Shown: positions 51,952 through 61,487, counted from the first letter of the stretch. The stretch is DNA of 64,000 nt from Oscillibacter ruminantium GH1 (GCF_000307265.1 NZ_DF158897.1:419730-483729); one strand, 5' to 3'. Notes: generated by a model not told the origin, from the sequence alone. Translations and numbers: made by a program.

Positions 51952-53889
51952 TTGAAGAAAGCATTTCTGAAAATTGGAAAAGCGGCACTGGTTCTGCTGG
52001 CGGCCTTGGTGTTTGGCGGCGCGGCGGCCTTTGCCATGGAGTGGATTGCGCTGGGAGACGCTCAGGCGGCATTGGATTGGTGCCGTGGGGCGCTGGCTCC
52101 ATTCTGCCTGACGGCAACGTTTTATGGGGGAGCCGCGCTGTTTTTGGCCCTTTTAACCGGTCGGCTCTGGATCGGAACACTGGGAGTCTCCGCCGTGGCG
52201 GTGGGGCTGGCGCTGGTGAGCTATTTTAAGTTTGCTATCAACGGTTCTCCGCTGGAGCTGGAGGATTTCGGCATGATCGGCCAGTTGAATCAGGTCATGG
52301 GCGTGGCGGGGAATTTAACCATCCCCGGCTTTGCTTGGGCGGCCATGGGTATGCTGGCGCTGGTAACGTTGTTTTTTCTTCTGCTGGGGAAAAAGTTGAC
52401 ACTTGGCTCCGGGCGGACACGGTTTTTGCTGCTGTCTTTGGAGCTTGCACTGATTTTGGGCTTGACAATTGGGCCGGGCGCGTCTGCGCTGGGACAAGCC
52501 TTCTCGGTAAACACAGCCGACCGCATCATGTCCACCGTGTCCTATCGGGATTATGGACTGACACTGGGTCTTTGGCGGGATGCGTGTCTTCTTTCCAACC
52601 GTGAGCCGGATGGTTATGACGCAGCGTACATGGATGGAGTGGTAAAACGGCTGGATGAGATTTTGAAACCAACGCAGCCCACTGCGTCTGCACAGGATAC
52701 ACCCAATGTGATTTTCATCCTCTCGGAGTCTTTTTATGACATGACCCGCCTGCCGGGACTCAGCCTTTCCGCCGATCCGGCGGAAAACTTCCATCGGCTC
52801 AGTGAGGAGGGAATCTCAGGCCGCTTTTATACCAGCTACCTGGGCTATGGAACCGGCTACATTGAGCAGTCTATTTTCTCCGGCCTGACGGGGAAGGATT
52901 TGGCCCCCGGAACCAATATCTGTTTCCGGGACGATGAGGATTACAGCCTTCTGGACTCTATCGTAACGCCCTTTCAAAAGGCGGGGTATGAGACGGAAAT
53001 GCTCCACGCCTATAACAACAGTCTCTATAACCGCATGGTGACCTATCCGCGGCTGGGCTTTAACCGACTGCTGTTTTCTGCCCAGATGCAGGCGCTGGAC
53101 TTGAACATTCAAGGCAGTCCCTACGCCGGAGGATATTACCTCAGCGACCATGTGTTTACACAGGCGCTTTTAAGCCGACTGGATGCGGCCAACGCGGACG
53201 GAAAAAAGGCGTTTCTCTTTGGCATTTCCATGGAAAATCACCAGCCCTTTGACCCGGAAAAGTTTGGCTACGAATGCCAGATCAGCGTGACCAGCGAGCA
53301 GCTGGATCAAAGGAATTTGGCCATTACGCGGGTGATGCTGGAGGGGTTGACCCGGGCGGATGAGGCGCTGGGGGAGTTGGCGGATGCCCTGCGGGAGCGG
53401 GATGAGCCGACCGTGGTGGTCTTTTTCGGCGATCATCGCCCCAACCTTTTTATGACCGACGGAGGCACGGTTTACAGCCATCTGGGGCTTTGCGACGGAA
53501 ACGACTGTTCCAACTGGGACATCAATCAGGTGGCGGACCTCTATTCCACCGACTATCTGATCTGGGCCAACAATGCGGCGCTTTTAAAGGAGCCTGCCGG
53601 AACCCGGCAGGACACGGGATTAACATCTCTCGGCCCCGCGGTTTTGAATGCGGCGGACATGCCCAAAACTCGATACTGGGCGATGCAGGAGCGGCTTTCC
53701 AAAGCGCTGTTGGTGAATACGGATCTCTACTGTGTGACAGCGGAGGGAACCCCCTATTGGAATGTCACCGACGCCCAGCTGACCGACGAGGATCGGGAGC
53801 TGATGGAACTGCGGGACGCCATTGTCTATGATACATATTACGGAAATCGGTATGTCACCAACAGAATGAATCAAACAGTCGGCGCGTGA
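51952..53889 (+). CDS. LTA synthase family sulfatase-fold membrane protein
   Basis: 645 residues. The N-terminal 190 residues hold five membrane segments; the rest is an extracytoplasmic sulfatase-fold domain. LSESFYDMTRLPG supplies metal-binding Glu, GYGTGYIEQSIFSGLTG holds the probable nucleophile Thr, and FFGDHRPNL with DYLIWANN are later metal and substrate positions. Family members transfer glycerol phosphate or phosphoethanolamine to lipids or polymers; I cannot tell which. The start is TTG with only a weak ribosome site. Lies alone between the glyS terminator and a bidirectional terminator. Confidence 0.88.
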   Translation: MKKAFLKIGKAALVLLAALVFGGAAAFAMEWIALGDAQAALDWCRGALAPFCLTATFYGGAALFLALLTGRLWIGTLGVSAVAVGLALVSYFKFAINGSPLELEDFGMIGQLNQVMGVAGNLTIPGFAWAAMGMLALVTLFFLLLGKKLTLGSGRTRFLLLSLELALILGLTIGPGASALGQAFSVNTADRIMSTVSYRDYGLTLGLWRDACLLSNREPDGYDAAYMDGVVKRLDEILKPTQPTASAQDTPNVIFILSESFYDMTRLPGLSLSADPAENFHRLSEEGISGRFYTSYLGYGTGYIEQSIFSGLTGKDLAPGTNICFRDDEDYSLLDSIVTPFQKAGYETEMLHAYNNSLYNRMVTYPRLGFNRLLFSAQMQALDLNIQGSPYAGGYYLSDHVFTQALLSRLDAANADGKKAFLFGISMENHQPFDPEKFGYECQISVTSEQLDQRNLAITRVMLEGLTRADEALGELADALRERDEPTVVVFFGDHRPNLFMTDGGTVYSHLGLCDGNDCSNWDINQVADLYSTDYLIWANNAALLKEPAGTRQDTGLTSLGPAVLNAADMPKTRYWAMQERLSKALLVNTDLYCVTAEGTPYWNVTDAQLTDEDRELMELRDAIVYDTYYGNRYVTNRMNQTVGA

Positions 53890-53904
53890 AGCGTCAATCA
53901 ATGG

Positions 53905-53942
53905 AAAACCGCCGGATGCTGAAAGCATCCGGCGGTTTTTTG
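53905..53942. terminator. Bidirectional terminator
   Basis: Stem AAAACCGCCGGATGCT / AGCATCCGGCGGTTTT between the convergent LTA-synthase-like and alanyl-tRNA editing genes. Confidence 0.9.
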
Positions 53943-53965
53943 CCGAGGAAGTCAGATATAAAAAC

Positions 53966-55120
53966 TTAAAAGGCCATTTTCCAAAATGCCTCGATTTCTA
54001 CCCGGCTGGACTGCACGGAGCCTTGCGCAAATCCATTTCGTCCGCCGCCTCGACCGTGGAGAGCTGCGTTCAGCGCCTTCACCAGCGGGGAGATATCCTC
54101 GCCGTCAGACCGAACCAAAGCATAGGCATACTGCCCGTCCTCTCCGGCGAAGACCGCCGCAAGGCCACAACAGGTTTTTCCCACCGCGTCTGCCAGTTTG
54201 CGCACGCCGTCGAGTCGGAGAGGGGGCTGAAACAGGATTACGTCGCCCTTTCCGGTCTGCTGTTCGGCAAGAGAGGCAAACACCTCGTCCTCCAACTGGG
54301 TTTGCCGGGCCTTAGCGGCGTTCAGCTCCGCTTCCAGCCGTTCCACCGCGGCGGCAGTTTCAAAGGCCTTTACACTGAGCCGCTGGCCCACCGCCCGGTT
54401 TTGCTCCCAGTTTTTTGAGAGAAACTCCAGCGCCCGCCGGCCGCAGAGAATTTCCATGCGGACGCCCTCTCGAAACTTTTGGGAAGAGAGGATTTTTACA
54501 AGTCCCACCTGTCCGCTGCGCAAAACATGGGTACCACAGCAGGCGCAGCAGTCCGCTCCGGGAAAGCGCACGATGCGCACCTGTCCGGTCAGCTCCTTTT
54601 TAGAGCGGTAGTCGATGGTTTGCAGCGCCTCGCGGGAAGGGAAGGTAATTTCGATGGGAACGTCGGCGTAAATATAGTCGTTGGCCCGGCGCTCTGCTTC
54701 CAGAACTTGTTCCCAAGAGATTTCGGCGTTGTAATCGATGGTGATCGTGTCTGCGCCCATGTGGAAACCCACATTGTCGCAGTGGAATGTTTCGCAGAGG
54801 ATGCCGCTGAGAATGTGTTCCCCGGAGTGCTGCTGCATGTGGTCAAAGCGCCGCACCCAGTCGATCACGCCGGAAACGGTTTCCCCAATCTCCACGGGTT
54901 TTTCACAATTGTGGAAAACAACACCGTTTTTTTCGTGAACGTCAATGACAGAAACGCCGTTTAACGTTCCCTGATCAGCGGGCTGACCGCCGCCCTCGGG
55001 ATAGAAGGCGGTACGGTCTAACACTACGGAGAAGCCGCTTTTCAGCGGCTGACAGTCCATAACCGTCGCCGTAAACTCCTTTAAAAACGGGTCGGCGTAA
55101 TAGAGTTTTTCTGTTTCCAT
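53966..55120 (-). CDS. Alanyl-tRNA editing protein (AlaX-L type)
   Basis: 384 residues. It resembles the editing half of AlaRS: YPEGGGQPADQG near the start, the zinc motif QHSGEHILSG (HxxxH) and CCACCGTHV (CxxxH). A coiled segment and a DHHA1-like C-terminus (GRGGGRNGFAQGSV) follow. It would clear Ser or Gly mischarged on tRNA-Ala. ATG 55120 follows AAAGGAAG; open frame upstream is not used. Confidence 0.92.
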   Translation of the reverse strand: METEKLYYADPFLKEFTATVMDCQPLKSGFSVVLDRTAFYPEGGGQPADQGTLNGVSVIDVHEKNGVVFHNCEKPVEIGETVSGVIDWVRRFDHMQQHSGEHILSGILCETFHCDNVGFHMGADTITIDYNAEISWEQVLEAERRANDYIYADVPIEITFPSREALQTIDYRSKKELTGQVRIVRFPGADCCACCGTHVLRSGQVGLVKILSSQKFREGVRMEILCGRRALEFLSKNWEQNRAVGQRLSVKAFETAAAVERLEAELNAAKARQTQLEDEVFASLAEQQTGKGDVILFQPPLRLDGVRKLADAVGKTCCGLAAVFAGEDGQYAYALVRSDGEDISPLVKALNAALHGRGGGRNGFAQGSVQSSRVEIEAFWKMAF

Positions 55121-55204
55121 GTGGAAAACTTCCTTTCGTGTTTCAAAACTGGAGATTATCCGGCACGAAATCGGTCTGTCCGACAACGAACCGGCAACGT
55201 TGGC

Positions 55205-56389
55205 TCACAGAAGACCCAGAGCCATTTTCCACTGGAGCACGCGGCCGCAGGCGGCGTCGATCAATTTCTCATCCAGTGTTCCATCCTTCACGGCGGCGAT
55301 AACCTGAGGAATCTGCTCCCGATAATCCGTGGCAATCAGCAAATCGTTCCCCGCCTGAATCGCCAGCGCGGCCACAGAGCCGTTGTCCGCATAGGCTTTC
55401 ACCGCGTCCATCACCAGATCGTCGGTCATGACCACATTGTTTTCACAGCCCGCATCCGCCATCAGTTTGCGCAGTTTTTCGTGGACAGCGGGGGAGAGGG
55501 AAGCGGGCAGGTCCGGGTCCATGCATGTGACAATGTTGTGGCTCACCAACACGGCGGTCATTCCACCGCCACGATGCAAACCGGAGGTAAAGGGTAAAAA
55601 ATCGGAGGTTTCAAAGGTTTCCAACGACCGGTTATCCACGGCGATTCCAGTGTGGGTGTCGGCATTGTTTCCGTAGCCGGGGAAGTGCTTCAAAACGCTG
55701 CCCATGCCGTCGCTGGTCATGGCACTGGTGACGATGGAGGTATAGCTGCTTGTTTGGGCGGCGTCCTGTCCAAAGCTGCGGTCAAAAATAAAGTCTTTCG
55801 GGTCGGTGGATACGTCGGCCACCGGCGCGAGATTGACGTTGAAGCCCAGCGCTTTGAGAAGCACGTCCTTTTCCCGGGTGTCACGGATAATGGCCTGTAA
55901 ATCGCCCTGCGCATAAAGCTGCTGAGGGGATTTAAATTTTTGACTGCGGATGTGGGGATTGGAGGAGACGCGCACCACCGTGCCCCCCTCCTCGTCCACG
56001 CCGATCAACAGGGGAATGTCCGCCATGTCCTGGTCGTGTTGAATGGTTTGAATCAGCTCGTTTGCAGTCTTGTCCTTCGTGTCCCGGCCAAAGAGAATAT
56101 AGCCGCCCAGATGATAGGTATGAACATCGTTTGCCGCGTCCGATTCCGGTACCCGGGCGAAAAACAACTGACCGACTTTTTCCTCAAGAGACATCTGCGA
56201 GACGATTTCAACCGCCCGCTCTGCGTCGGTGAGAATGGGTGCGGCGGGCGCGGCTTCGCTGGATGCGGAACCGGCGTTTTCCGCCGGAGAACTCTCCGCC
56301 GAAGCGGAGGAGGAAGCGGGCTGAGATGCGCAGGACATCAGGAAAAGCAGGCTGACAGCCGTCAGCACCGCAGCAAGCATTCGTTTCAT
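55205..56389 (-). CDS. GH3 family glycosidase lipoprotein (NagZ-like)
   Basis: 394 residues. The signal ends in the lipobox LMSC, and a Ser/Ala/Glu-rich linker follows to about residue 55. The GH3 domain has GGYILFGRD, IGVDEEGGTVVR and KHFPGYGNNADTHTG, the last holding the conserved His-Asp type catalytic region of beta-N-acetylhexosaminidases. It probably removes GlcNAc from wall fragments outside the cell. Monocistronic on the minus strand, 84 bases upstream of the editing gene. Confidence 0.9.
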   Translation of the reverse strand: MKRMLAAVLTAVSLLFLMSCASQPASSSASAESSPAENAGSASSEAAPAAPILTDAERAVEIVSQMSLEEKVGQLFFARVPESDAANDVHTYHLGGYILFGRDTKDKTANELIQTIQHDQDMADIPLLIGVDEEGGTVVRVSSNPHIRSQKFKSPQQLYAQGDLQAIIRDTREKDVLLKALGFNVNLAPVADVSTDPKDFIFDRSFGQDAAQTSSYTSIVTSAMTSDGMGSVLKHFPGYGNNADTHTGIAVDNRSLETFETSDFLPFTSGLHRGGGMTAVLVSHNIVTCMDPDLPASLSPAVHEKLRKLMADAGCENNVVMTDDLVMDAVKAYADNGSVAALAIQAGNDLLIATDYREQIPQVIAAVKDGTLDEKLIDAACGRVLQWKMALGLL

Positions 56390-56450
56390 AGACGCCTCCC
56401 AATTAAAAATCTGATAGGGTCAGTTTATCACAGTTTTGTGGAAAAAGAAA

Positions 56451-56481
56451 GGAACCGGCGCGCTGATTGCACGCCGGTTCC
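56451..56481 (-). terminator. Terminator of the hisS-aspS operon
   Basis: Stem GGAACCGGCG / CGCCGGTTCC; the minus strand continues TTTCTTTTTCC. Confidence 0.8.
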
Positions 56482-56512
56482 GCTCAAATTGTGGAAAACA
56501 AAGCCGGGAAAG

Positions 56513-58288
56513 TTAATCCTGAGGCTTCACGAGGGCAATGTGCAGCTCGTCCAGCTGCTTCTGAGTCACCTCGCCCGGGGCGTCCATCATCACGTCCTGC
56601 GCGTTTTTGTTCATGGGGAAGGGAATGATTTCCCGAATGGAATCCTCGCCCGCCAGCAGCATGACCATGCGGTCCACGCCCGGGGCAATGCCTGCATGGG
56701 GAGGTGCGCCATAGGTAAAGGCGTTGTACATGGCGGGGAACTTGGCCTTCACGTCGTCCTCGCCCAGACGCACCAGCTCAAAGGCCTTGACCATGATCTC
56801 CGGGTCGTGGTTCCGCACTGCGCCGGAGGAAAGCTCCACACCGTTGCACACCAGATCATACTGGTCGGCGGTGATGGAGAGGGGGTCAATCTCGCCGGAT
56901 TCGGCTTTCAGCAGAACATCCAGCCCGCTGGAGGGCATGGAGAACGGGTTGTGGCAGAATTCCAGCTCGCCGGACTCGTCGCCGACTTCGTACATGGGGA
57001 AATCCACGATCCAGCAGAAGGCATACTGTTCCTTGTCCATGTGACCGGGGACAGCCGCGCCCAGCGTCTTCACCAGCACGCCCGCTGTCTTCTGGGCGGC
57101 AGTCAGCTTACCCGCGGACAGGGCCACAAAATCGCCAGGCTTTAGCCCCAGAGCGTTGACCACCGCCTCCTTGCGTTCGGTGACAAACTTGGAGATTCCG
57201 CCAACCAGCTCGCCGTTTTCGTCCAAACGGAACCAATAGGCCTTGTTGCCCGCCTGCGTCTCCACGTCAGCAAGGGTCTTGTCGATAAACTTCCGTGTCT
57301 CCTTGAAGTCCGACACGACCACGGCCTTTACCGTGCTGCCCGCAAACGGCTCAAAGCCGCAGTCCGTTAAAACGGCGGTTGCGTCCTGCACCGTCAAATC
57401 AATGCGCAGGTCCGGCTTATCGGAGCCGTATTTTTCCATGGACTCCAGATAGGGAATGCGGGTAAAGGGCGCTGCGCTGGCCCGGTCATAGGCCCCGAAC
57501 TTGGCAAAGATCGGGGGCAGAACGTCCTCCAGCACGGCAAACACGTCCTCCTGAGACGCGAAGGCCATCTCCATATCCAGCTGATAAAACTCGCCGGGGG
57601 AGCGGTCGGCCCGGGCGTCCTCGTCCCGGAAGCAGGGAGCGATCTGGAAGTACCGGTCAAAACCGGAAGTCATCAAAAGCTGTTTGAACTGCTGGGGAGC
57701 CTGAGGCAGCGCGTAAAACTTGCCGGGGTGGTTCCGGGCGGGCACCAGATAGTCCCGCGCGCCCTCGGGGGAGGAGGCGGTGAGGATGGGGGTAGTAATC
57801 TCCAAAAAGCCGTGGTCCGTCATAGCCTGACGCAGGGCGGAAACCACCTGACAGCGAAGAATAATGTTCTTCTTCACGTCGGGGTTCCGCAGGTCAAGGT
57901 AGCGGTACTTCAGGCGGGTCAGCTCGTCGGCCTCTCGGCTGCGGTTGATAGGGAAGGGCAGCTCGTTGTGGCGGCAGCGGCCCAGAACCTCGATGGATTC
58001 GGGCACGATTTCGATGTCGCCGGTGGGGATTTTGCTGTTTTTGCTGGCCCGCTCCCGGACGGAACCGGTCACGGAAATGGTGGATTCCTTGTTGATGGCC
58101 TTCAAGGTTTTGACCATTTCCTCCGTCTCGGCTACCACCTGCGTGGTGCCGTAAAAATCCCGAATCACGGCGAAGGCCAGCTCGCCGCCAACCTCTCGGA
58201 CATTTTCCAGCCACCCCACGATGGTGACGGCTTTTCCCGCGTCGCTGATGCGCAGCTCCCCGCAGGTATGGGTACGTGATTGTGTCAT
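56513..58288 (-). CDS. aspS: Aspartate--tRNA ligase
   Basis: 591 residues, bacterial type. It has the N-terminal OB fold (VTIVGWLENVREVGG), class II motif 2 FRDEDARADRSPGEFYQLDMEM, in which FRDEDARADR is key, and the bacterial GAD insert in the middle. Motif 3 APGVDRMVMLLAG follows. In the minus-strand order it follows hisS after 293 bases, the usual hisS-aspS pair. That gap holds TATACA-like and TTTCCAC/GTGGAAA elements, so a secondary promoter is possible. Confidence 0.96.
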   Translation of the reverse strand: MTQSRTHTCGELRISDAGKAVTIVGWLENVREVGGELAFAVIRDFYGTTQVVAETEEMVKTLKAINKESTISVTGSVRERASKNSKIPTGDIEIVPESIEVLGRCRHNELPFPINRSREADELTRLKYRYLDLRNPDVKKNIILRCQVVSALRQAMTDHGFLEITTPILTASSPEGARDYLVPARNHPGKFYALPQAPQQFKQLLMTSGFDRYFQIAPCFRDEDARADRSPGEFYQLDMEMAFASQEDVFAVLEDVLPPIFAKFGAYDRASAAPFTRIPYLESMEKYGSDKPDLRIDLTVQDATAVLTDCGFEPFAGSTVKAVVVSDFKETRKFIDKTLADVETQAGNKAYWFRLDENGELVGGISKFVTERKEAVVNALGLKPGDFVALSAGKLTAAQKTAGVLVKTLGAAVPGHMDKEQYAFCWIVDFPMYEVGDESGELEFCHNPFSMPSSGLDVLLKAESGEIDPLSITADQYDLVCNGVELSSGAVRNHDPEIMVKAFELVRLGEDDVKAKFPAMYNAFTYGAPPHAGIAPGVDRMVMLLAGEDSIREIIPFPMNKNAQDVMMDAPGEVTQKQLDELHIALVKPQD

Positions 58289-58581
58289 GATGGTTCCTCT
58301 CTTTGTGTTGAATTCATTTAAAGTGAACGTTCTTGATCGTTAGATGGGCAAATTTCCGTGTTAGGAGGGAGTTTTCCGGCGAACTCCAAACCCAAGTGTG
58401 GGTACAGTCCCAAAAGAAGTGTCAGCAGCTGTGCTTCAAAATCTCCTGTTTGTATAATTAAAACGGATTATTACAAAATGGATTTTGAATTTCCATCATA
58501 TTTGCCGGTTCTCTGCATAACACAGCTCGGGAAAACCACTTTCCACGGGACAGTGGAAAATCTGCCTTCAAAAAAGCGGCC

Positions 58582-59937
58582 TTATTCGGAAATGACGGTT
58601 CCCTTGTTCCGCTCGGCCAGCCCAGCCTTAATGCGGTAGACGGTGGCGGCGGCGTCCAGCTTCGTCTGCTCGCCGGAGATCATGTCCTTGCAGGCCACGA
58701 TGCCCGCTTTGATTTCGTCTTCGCCCAAAAAGACTACGTAGGGAATCCGCAGCTTGTCGGCATAGGAAATCTTCGCCTTGAACTTCTTGTCCTCGCAGTG
58801 CAGCTGCGCCCGAATGCCATTTTCCCTCAGGAGCGTGGCAAAGGAAATGGCGGGAGCCAGATCGTCCGTCATGGGCAGGATCAACACGTCGGTGGGGGCA
58901 GTGGGCAGATCGGGATTCAGCAGTCCCTGCTCGCCCAGCACGTAAAACAGGCGGGTCAGTCCGATGGAGATGCCAACGCCGGGGAGCTGCTTTTCCGTGT
59001 AATACTCCGCAAGGTTGTCGTATCGGCCGCCGGAGCAGACGGAACCAATCTCAGGGTGATCCAGAAGCGCGGTTTCGTAAACGGTGCCGGTGTAATAGTC
59101 CAGACCGCGGGCGATGGTCAGATCCACTACAAAATTCTCGTCGGGAACTCCAAAAGAACCAAGATATTTGACCACCAGCGTCAGCTCGTCCAACCCCTCG
59201 TCAAACAGGGGATTGCGTCCGCGATAGCCCTCCAGCGCCTGCAAAATCGCCTCGCTGCCGCCGGTGATGGCAATAAACTTTAAAACCTCGTCGGCTTTCT
59301 CCGGGGAGATGGAGTAATCGTCCACCAGAATGGCCTTCACCATATCCGCGCCGATTTTATCCAGCTTGTCCACGGTGCGCATCACGTCGCCAGCCTGCTC
59401 CGAAAGTCCCAGCATGGCGTAAAACCCGTTTAAAATCTTCCGGTTATTCACCCGGATTTGGAACCGTTTCAGGCCCAGCGTGGAGAAAACCTTGTAAATG
59501 ATGGCGGGAATTTCCGCATCGTTGATGGGGGCCAGCTTGCCGTCTCCGATGATGTCGATATCCGCCTGATAAAACTCCCGGAAACGGCCCCGCTGCGCCC
59601 GCTCGCCGCGATAGACCTTGCCGATTTGGAAACGGCGGAAGGGGAAGGAAAGCTCGTTGTAGTGCAGAGCCACATACTTGGCCAGAGGCACCGTCAGGTC
59701 AAAGCGGAGGCTCAGGTCAGCGTCGCCCTTGGAAAAGCGGTAGATCTGTTTTTCCGTCTCGCCGCCGCCCTTGGCCAGCAGAACTTCGCTGGCCTCGATA
59801 ATGGGGGTGTCCAAAGGCGTAAAGCCATAGAGGGAGTAAGTCTCGCGCAGAACCTCCATAATGCGCTCCATCTGCTGCTGGGGCGCGGGAAGCAGCTCCA
59901 TGAAGCCGGAAAGAGTGCGGGGTTTCAAAGTTGCCAT
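58582..59937 (-). CDS. hisS: Histidine--tRNA ligase
   Basis: 451 residues. Begins LKPRTLSGFMELLPAPQQQ. Motif 2 is QIGKVYRGERAQRGRFREFYQAD, whose core YRGERAQRGR is visible; the histidine loop is IARGLDYYTGTVYE, and motif 3 lies in PGVGISIGLTRLF. The C-terminal anticodon domain is present. ATG 59937 follows AAAGGAG; the long open frame upstream runs back through the T-box leader and is not coding. Confidence 0.96.
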   Translation of the reverse strand: MATLKPRTLSGFMELLPAPQQQMERIMEVLRETYSLYGFTPLDTPIIEASEVLLAKGGGETEKQIYRFSKGDADLSLRFDLTVPLAKYVALHYNELSFPFRRFQIGKVYRGERAQRGRFREFYQADIDIIGDGKLAPINDAEIPAIIYKVFSTLGLKRFQIRVNNRKILNGFYAMLGLSEQAGDVMRTVDKLDKIGADMVKAILVDDYSISPEKADEVLKFIAITGGSEAILQALEGYRGRNPLFDEGLDELTLVVKYLGSFGVPDENFVVDLTIARGLDYYTGTVYETALLDHPEIGSVCSGGRYDNLAEYYTEKQLPGVGISIGLTRLFYVLGEQGLLNPDLPTAPTDVLILPMTDDLAPAISFATLLRENGIRAQLHCEDKKFKAKISYADKLRIPYVVFLGEDEIKAGIVACKDMISGEQTKLDAAATVYRIKAGLAERNKGTVISE

Positions 59938-60000
59938 AATAAAAAACTCCTTTATTCGTATTTTTTCTATTTGAAAGCAACGTAAAAATGATAAAAAGGC

Positions 60001-60030
60001 GCTCTCGTCCCCTTGGTTTGGGACGAGAGC
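60001..60030 (-). terminator. T-box regulated terminator of hisS-aspS
   Basis: GCTCTCGTCCC / GGGACGAGAGC stem; the minus strand continues GCCTTTTT. Confidence 0.9.
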
Positions 60031-60215
60031 GGAAAACGCTTCGTGGTGCCACCCAAATTCAAGAGGGGAACAGACTCCGCCTCTCCTTTTGGCCTCCATC
60101 GGTACGGGGAGGGACCGTGGGCGTCTCCGCCCCCGCTCCGCCGCTGTCCTTGGCCCGGTTCCACCCAAACGCTCTCAGCCATCGGCGTTTTTCTCTGTGG
60201 GTTGGTTTACGGGTT
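60001..60215 (-). promoter_or_regulatory. T-box riboswitch before hisS-aspS, aspartate specifier
   Basis: On the minus strand the leader shows stem I sequence (ACAGAGAAAAACGCCGATGG, then GGGTGGAACC), the likely specifier GAC at 60148-60146, the T-box GGGTGGCACCACG at 60054-60042 and a strong terminator at 60030-60001. The pairing base after UGG is C, which fits discriminator G73 of tRNA-Asp and not C73 of tRNA-His. Specifier and pairing base together point to Asp control of both genes. Leader start is approximate. Confidence 0.88.
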
Positions 60216-60260
60216 ACTGCTGCGGCATCAACGCGGTATTTGAAAAGGCTGTGGGCGCGC

Positions 60261-60674
60261 TCAGCCCTGCGGATGGGTCTTGGGATTGACGATGTCACGC
60301 CAGTCCAGATCGCCCCGCGCAAGACCGAGAACCAGCATTTCCGCCGTGGCGATATTACTGGCGTAAGGAATGTTGTTCTGGTCGCACAGGCGGGAGATGT
60401 AGGTCACGTCTTCAGCCATGCTGGGGCTGTTGGGATCATCAAAAAACAGAACCAGATCGATCTCGTTATAGGCGATACGGGCGCCAATCTGCTGGCAGCC
60501 GCCATGGGCAAAGGACAAAAAGCAGTGAACGTCCAGCCCGGTAGCCTCGGAAACCATGTGGCCGGTTGTGTTGGTGGCAAACAGGGTGTGCTTGGAGAGA
60601 ATTCCGGCGTAAGCTGTGCAGAACTGGACCATCAGGTCTTTCCGGTTGTCGTGGGACATAATTGCAATATTCAT
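60261..60674 (-). CDS. mgsA: Methylglyoxal synthase
   Basis: 137 residues. TNTTGHMVSEATGLDV and SFAHGGCQQIGARIAYNEID match MgsA, including the catalytic Asp region ending LVLFFDDP. It turns dihydroxyacetone phosphate into methylglyoxal and phosphate, a bypass used when sugar phosphates build up. It begins 14 bases after minD ends, so the two are cotranscribed. The hisS T-box leader follows about 45 bases later. Confidence 0.94.
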   Translation of the reverse strand: MNIAIMSHDNRKDLMVQFCTAYAGILSKHTLFATNTTGHMVSEATGLDVHCFLSFAHGGCQQIGARIAYNEIDLVLFFDDPNSPSMAEDVTYISRLCDQNNIPYASNIATAEMLVLGLARGDLDWRDIVNPKTHPQG

Positions 60675-60688
60675 AGGAAAACTCCTTT

Positions 60689-61432
60689 CTATTTTATGCG
60701 CATCAGGGGAACGCGCTGTCCCATGAGACGCCGGGTTATATTTCGATAGGCGGTGGAGGCCAGAGTGTCGTCCGTCAGCAGTAATGGGACGCCCCGGTTC
60801 AGCGCCAGCGGCAGTCCGTCGTCCTCCGGCACCACCCCAATCAGGGGCAGGCCTGCGGTGTCAATGGCGTCGTCAATGGTGGCGTGCATGTTCCGAAGCA
60901 GTTTTTTGCGCACCCGATTGACCACCAGATGCAGCCTTCCCCGAGGAAAGGATTCCAGTTCCATCACAGTATGCTGTGCGTCCCGCAGGGATGCGGCGTC
61001 CGACGTGGTAACGAGAATGCAGCGGTCCGCCCCGCACACGGCGAGACGAAATCCGCCGTCCAGCCCGGCTGGGGCGTCTAGCAGACAATAATCATACCGT
61101 CTGCGGACCTGCCCCATCAGGACACGAAACTGATCTTCGCTCACAGGACGGCCCCGGTTGCGCACCGGCGCGGTGAGCAGATCCAGCGTGGGGAGCCGGG
61201 ATTGGCTGACCACCGCCTTTTCCAGCGTACAGCGGCCCTGCGCCACATCGGAGAAGTCCATCAGGGCTTTATCCGTCAGACCAAGCGCCAAATCCAAGTT
61301 TCGAAGGCCAACATCGCAGTCAATGCAAAGAACATGCTTTCCTGCCTGCGCCAGAGCGGACCCGACCCCTGCCACAAAGGAGGTTTTGCCGGTGCCACCC
61401 TTCCCGGAGACAACGGCGATACATTCACCCAT
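60689..61432 (-). CDS. minD: Septum-site determining ATPase MinD
   Basis: 247 residues of the ParA/MinD fold. The deviant Walker A is SGKGGTGKTS, with CIDCDVGLRNLDLALGL and LLDAPAGLDGGF further on, all MinD-like. The C-terminal end (RRLMGQRVPLMRIK) is shorter and less amphipathic than the usual MinD membrane-targeting helix, so membrane binding may be weak. No minC or minE is next to it; mgsA is. ATG follows AGAGGTGAGG. Confidence 0.88.
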   Translation of the reverse strand: MGECIAVVSGKGGTGKTSFVAGVGSALAQAGKHVLCIDCDVGLRNLDLALGLTDKALMDFSDVAQGRCTLEKAVVSQSRLPTLDLLTAPVRNRGRPVSEDQFRVLMGQVRRRYDYCLLDAPAGLDGGFRLAVCGADRCILVTTSDAASLRDAQHTVMELESFPRGRLHLVVNRVRKKLLRNMHATIDDAIDTAGLPLIGVVPEDDGLPLALNRGVPLLLTDDTLASTAYRNITRRLMGQRVPLMRIK

Positions 61433-61458
61433 CTGGACCTCACCTCTTTTATATCCTG

Positions 61459-61487
61459 ATTCTACAGGATGAATTCGCCAAAATCAA
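61459..61487 (-). promoter_or_regulatory. Predicted promoter of minD-mgsA
   Basis: TTGATT (61487-61482) and TAGAAT (61464-61459) on the minus strand with a 17-base spacer. Confidence 0.7.

Noticed and set aside
59938..60168. N-terminal extension of hisS by 77 codons
   Set aside because: It lies entirely in the T-box leader and terminator.
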